DNA of 64,000 nucleotides, from the NCBI RefSeq assembly GCF_902459465.1, contig NC_047063.1, forward strand, positions 7,315,343-7,379,342, read 5' to 3'. A program made the translations under genes and the position numbers. Below are positions 63,850 through 64,000 of this stretch, in pieces. This DNA comes from Asterias rubens. Its lineage: Eukaryota > Echinodermata > Asteroidea > Forcipulatida > Asteriidae. The notes beneath the pieces were generated by a model, which searched no databases, was not told the DNA's origin, and saw nothing but the letters and a program-made list of their open reading frames with translations. The first letter of the stretch is position 1, and the number at the start of each line of letters is the position of its first letter.

Positions 63850-64000
63850 CTTTCGTCTTGTAAGCATAATTTTATGGTTCTTACATGTAGCTACTTTATA
63901 TGCTTCAATTCATTCACTCATTAATTTTTTAATAAATCCGGTTGTGAAGCCAAGGACTCCCAGAAAAGCAAAATGACTCACTATACATAGCCAAGAACCC

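Larger units (their letters stand above)
62075..64000. other. Downstream flank or intron of the giant frame
   Basis: No exon is recognised. Contents: an inverted pair 'gatttcacaaagagaata...attctttgtgaaatcc' (62161-62284), a SINE (62310-62660), 'ggcaccaagg' family pieces (63130-63460), a foldback (63697-63849) and the repeat 'ttgtgaagccaaggac' that runs off the window. Confidence 0.45.

Overview
The window is eukaryotic nuclear DNA: short exons with GT-AG junctions, long AT-rich introns, tRNA-derived SINEs and a dense load of small inverted-repeat elements. The protein types (vezatin, an ARSB/ARSI/ARSJ-type sulfatase) and the repeat landscape suggest a deuterostome invertebrate. I infer an echinoderm, most likely a sea star; no marker here proves the species.

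Layout. (1) About 937-9985, + strand: eight 3' exons of a gene whose start lies left of the window. Phases agree at every junction. The product is uncharacterised and resembles, from memory only, the vertebrate C3orf20-like family. (2) 13745-25117, - strand: a complete 12-exon vezatin gene of 744 codons, with a hydrophobic hairpin, the vezatin core and an acidic C-terminus. (3) 28979-43952, + strand: a complete 11-exon secreted or lysosomal sulfatase of 526 codons with the CxPxR formylglycine motif and all expected active-site residues. Vezatin and the sulfatase are head to head, separated by 3.8 kb that holds two tandem arrays between inverted repeats. (4) 51591/51596-62074, + strand: one uninterrupted 10.5-kb reading frame of about 3,490 codons. 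It has nine tandem 33-35-residue acidic units that each carry a SUMO-interacting-like core, then about 23 AT-hook motifs (GRPRK/GRPKK). It is probably a giant internal or first coding exon of an unrecognised chromatin protein.

The remainder is mostly repeats. At least 22 elements of 350-500 bp have inverted termini and TTAA at their edges. They form four families (A-D); A, B and D share an internal module. There are also one hAT-like element with a perfect 8-bp target duplication, many foldback elements, tRNA-derived SINEs, a 15-copy 38-bp satellite and a roughly 1.5-kb 15-bp minisatellite inside sulfatase introns. I see no rRNA, CRISPR, prokaryotic operon or intact autonomous transposon gene. 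The four genes show no evident functional link.
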